Shown here in pieces: positions 63,671 through 64,000 of a DNA stretch of 64,000 nucleotides. A program made the position numbers and the translations under genes. Within the stretch, counting starts at the first letter, position 1. The number at the start of each line of letters is the position of its first letter. This stretch comes from Larkinella terrae (GTDB lineage Bacteria > Bacteroidota > Bacteroidia > Cytophagales > Spirosomataceae): NCBI RefSeq assembly GCF_009668025.1, contig NZ_WJXZ01000007.1:229152-293151 (forward strand). The letters run 5' to 3'. The notes under the pieces were generated by a model that saw only the letters and a list, made by a program, of their open reading frames with translations, did no database searches and was not told the DNA's origin.

Positions 63671-64000
63671 AAACTCATATATCTCCGCTGCTGTCAACGT
63701 AATCCCCAATTTCGTCAGCTCGATTTTGGCTTCCAGACCATCGTAAATGGTGTATTTCCAAAAGCCAGCCGAGCGTTCGTAGACTTCAATGATGTACTGC
63801 TTCTGCTGAACGAGCAGGTAATAATGTAAGGATGGTATTTTGACGTATTCAAATCGCTTGATTATCGGATCTTTTCGTTCTGAAGAGTCTGAAACCACTT
63901 CGATCAGTAAACTGGGCGAGCGAACGACTGTTTCGGAATCGTCGGCCAGATCGGCGGGCTCGCAGGTGTAGATCACATCCGGGTAGACGTATTTTTCACC
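63668..64000 (-). CDS. Uma2-family putative nuclease, N-terminus outside window
   Basis: 111 codons are seen; the frame is open to the window end, so the gene starts beyond it. VYPDVIYTCEPADL and PSLLIEVVSDSSERKDPIIK give the Asp and Glu of the Uma2 core; the rest, LHYYLLVQQKQYIIEVYERS, is the usual continuation. It is a second member of the family in this window, of a more standard type than the one at 47481. Its stop codon lies inside an inverted-repeat arm. Confidence 0.85.
   Translation of the reverse strand, partial: GEKYVYPDVIYTCEPADLADDSETVVRSPSLLIEVVSDSSERKDPIIKRFEYVKIPSLHYYLLVQQKQYIIEVYERSAGFWKYTIYDGLEAKIELTKLGITLTAAEIYEF

Overview
The window reads as chromosomal DNA of a moderately GC-rich member of the Bacteroidota, most likely order Cytophagales near Spirosoma/Larkinella. 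This is an inference from the gene families (DUF4199, DUF4270, DUF4907, DUF4920, a GldF-like permease, lipoproteins followed by outer-membrane barrels, a LytS/LytTR pair), from -7 elements of the TAnnTTTG type, and from weak Shine-Dalgarno sites. No rRNA, tRNA, insertion sequence or CRISPR array was recognised.

Layout. 1-6 kb: end of a PQQ dehydrogenase, gcvH, a dihydroorotase-like gene that has lost its metal ligands, two DUF4199 membrane proteins, a GldF-like permease, VanZ, and a secreted phosphatase-like gene. 6-14.5 kb: a Tat-exported oxidoreductase, then a minus-strand run of envelope proteins (DUF4270, DUF4907-like, Kelch, outer-membrane barrel, S41 protease, PepSY-like, SGNH-like). 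14.8-17 kb: an ECF sigma factor overlapping a membrane-anchored protein with a barrel-like C-terminus. 17-25.4 kb: a clearly AT-rich island with a GT-C type membrane protein, a 1949-residue surface protein with three tandem PA14/Ig units, and a LuxR-type regulator. 25.7-36.7 kb: DoxX, esterase, Nudix-type regulator, sugar isomerase, a sugar dehydrogenase-cytochrome fusion, YceI, a large outer-membrane barrel. 37-39 kb: LytS/LytTR two-component pair. 39-49.6 kb: a hexuronate catabolism cluster (uxaB, eda, kdgK and an MFS transporter on one strand; uxuA and uxaC on the other, with an acyl-CoA synthetase and a Uma2 gene among them). 49.8-64 kb: DUF4920, dinB, pssA, purS, fabH, CoA-binding protein, HNH protein, NtrY-like kinase, IscA-like protein, HMG-CoA-lyase-like enzyme, mutS2 and a partial Uma2 gene.

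The most striking structure not explained by genes is a population of long inverted repeats between genes. At least fifteen spacers carry one, with stems of about 12-41 bp. Most are built from a short reiterated 'word' that differs from site to site, while the architecture stays the same. They occur in convergent, co-directional and divergent spacers, so they are not simply terminators. Some run into the 3' ends of genes (eda, the CoA-binding gene, the last Uma2 gene). Two word families recur far apart (4.9 and 49.6 kb; 3.7 and 37.1 kb). This is the best candidate here for something undescribed.
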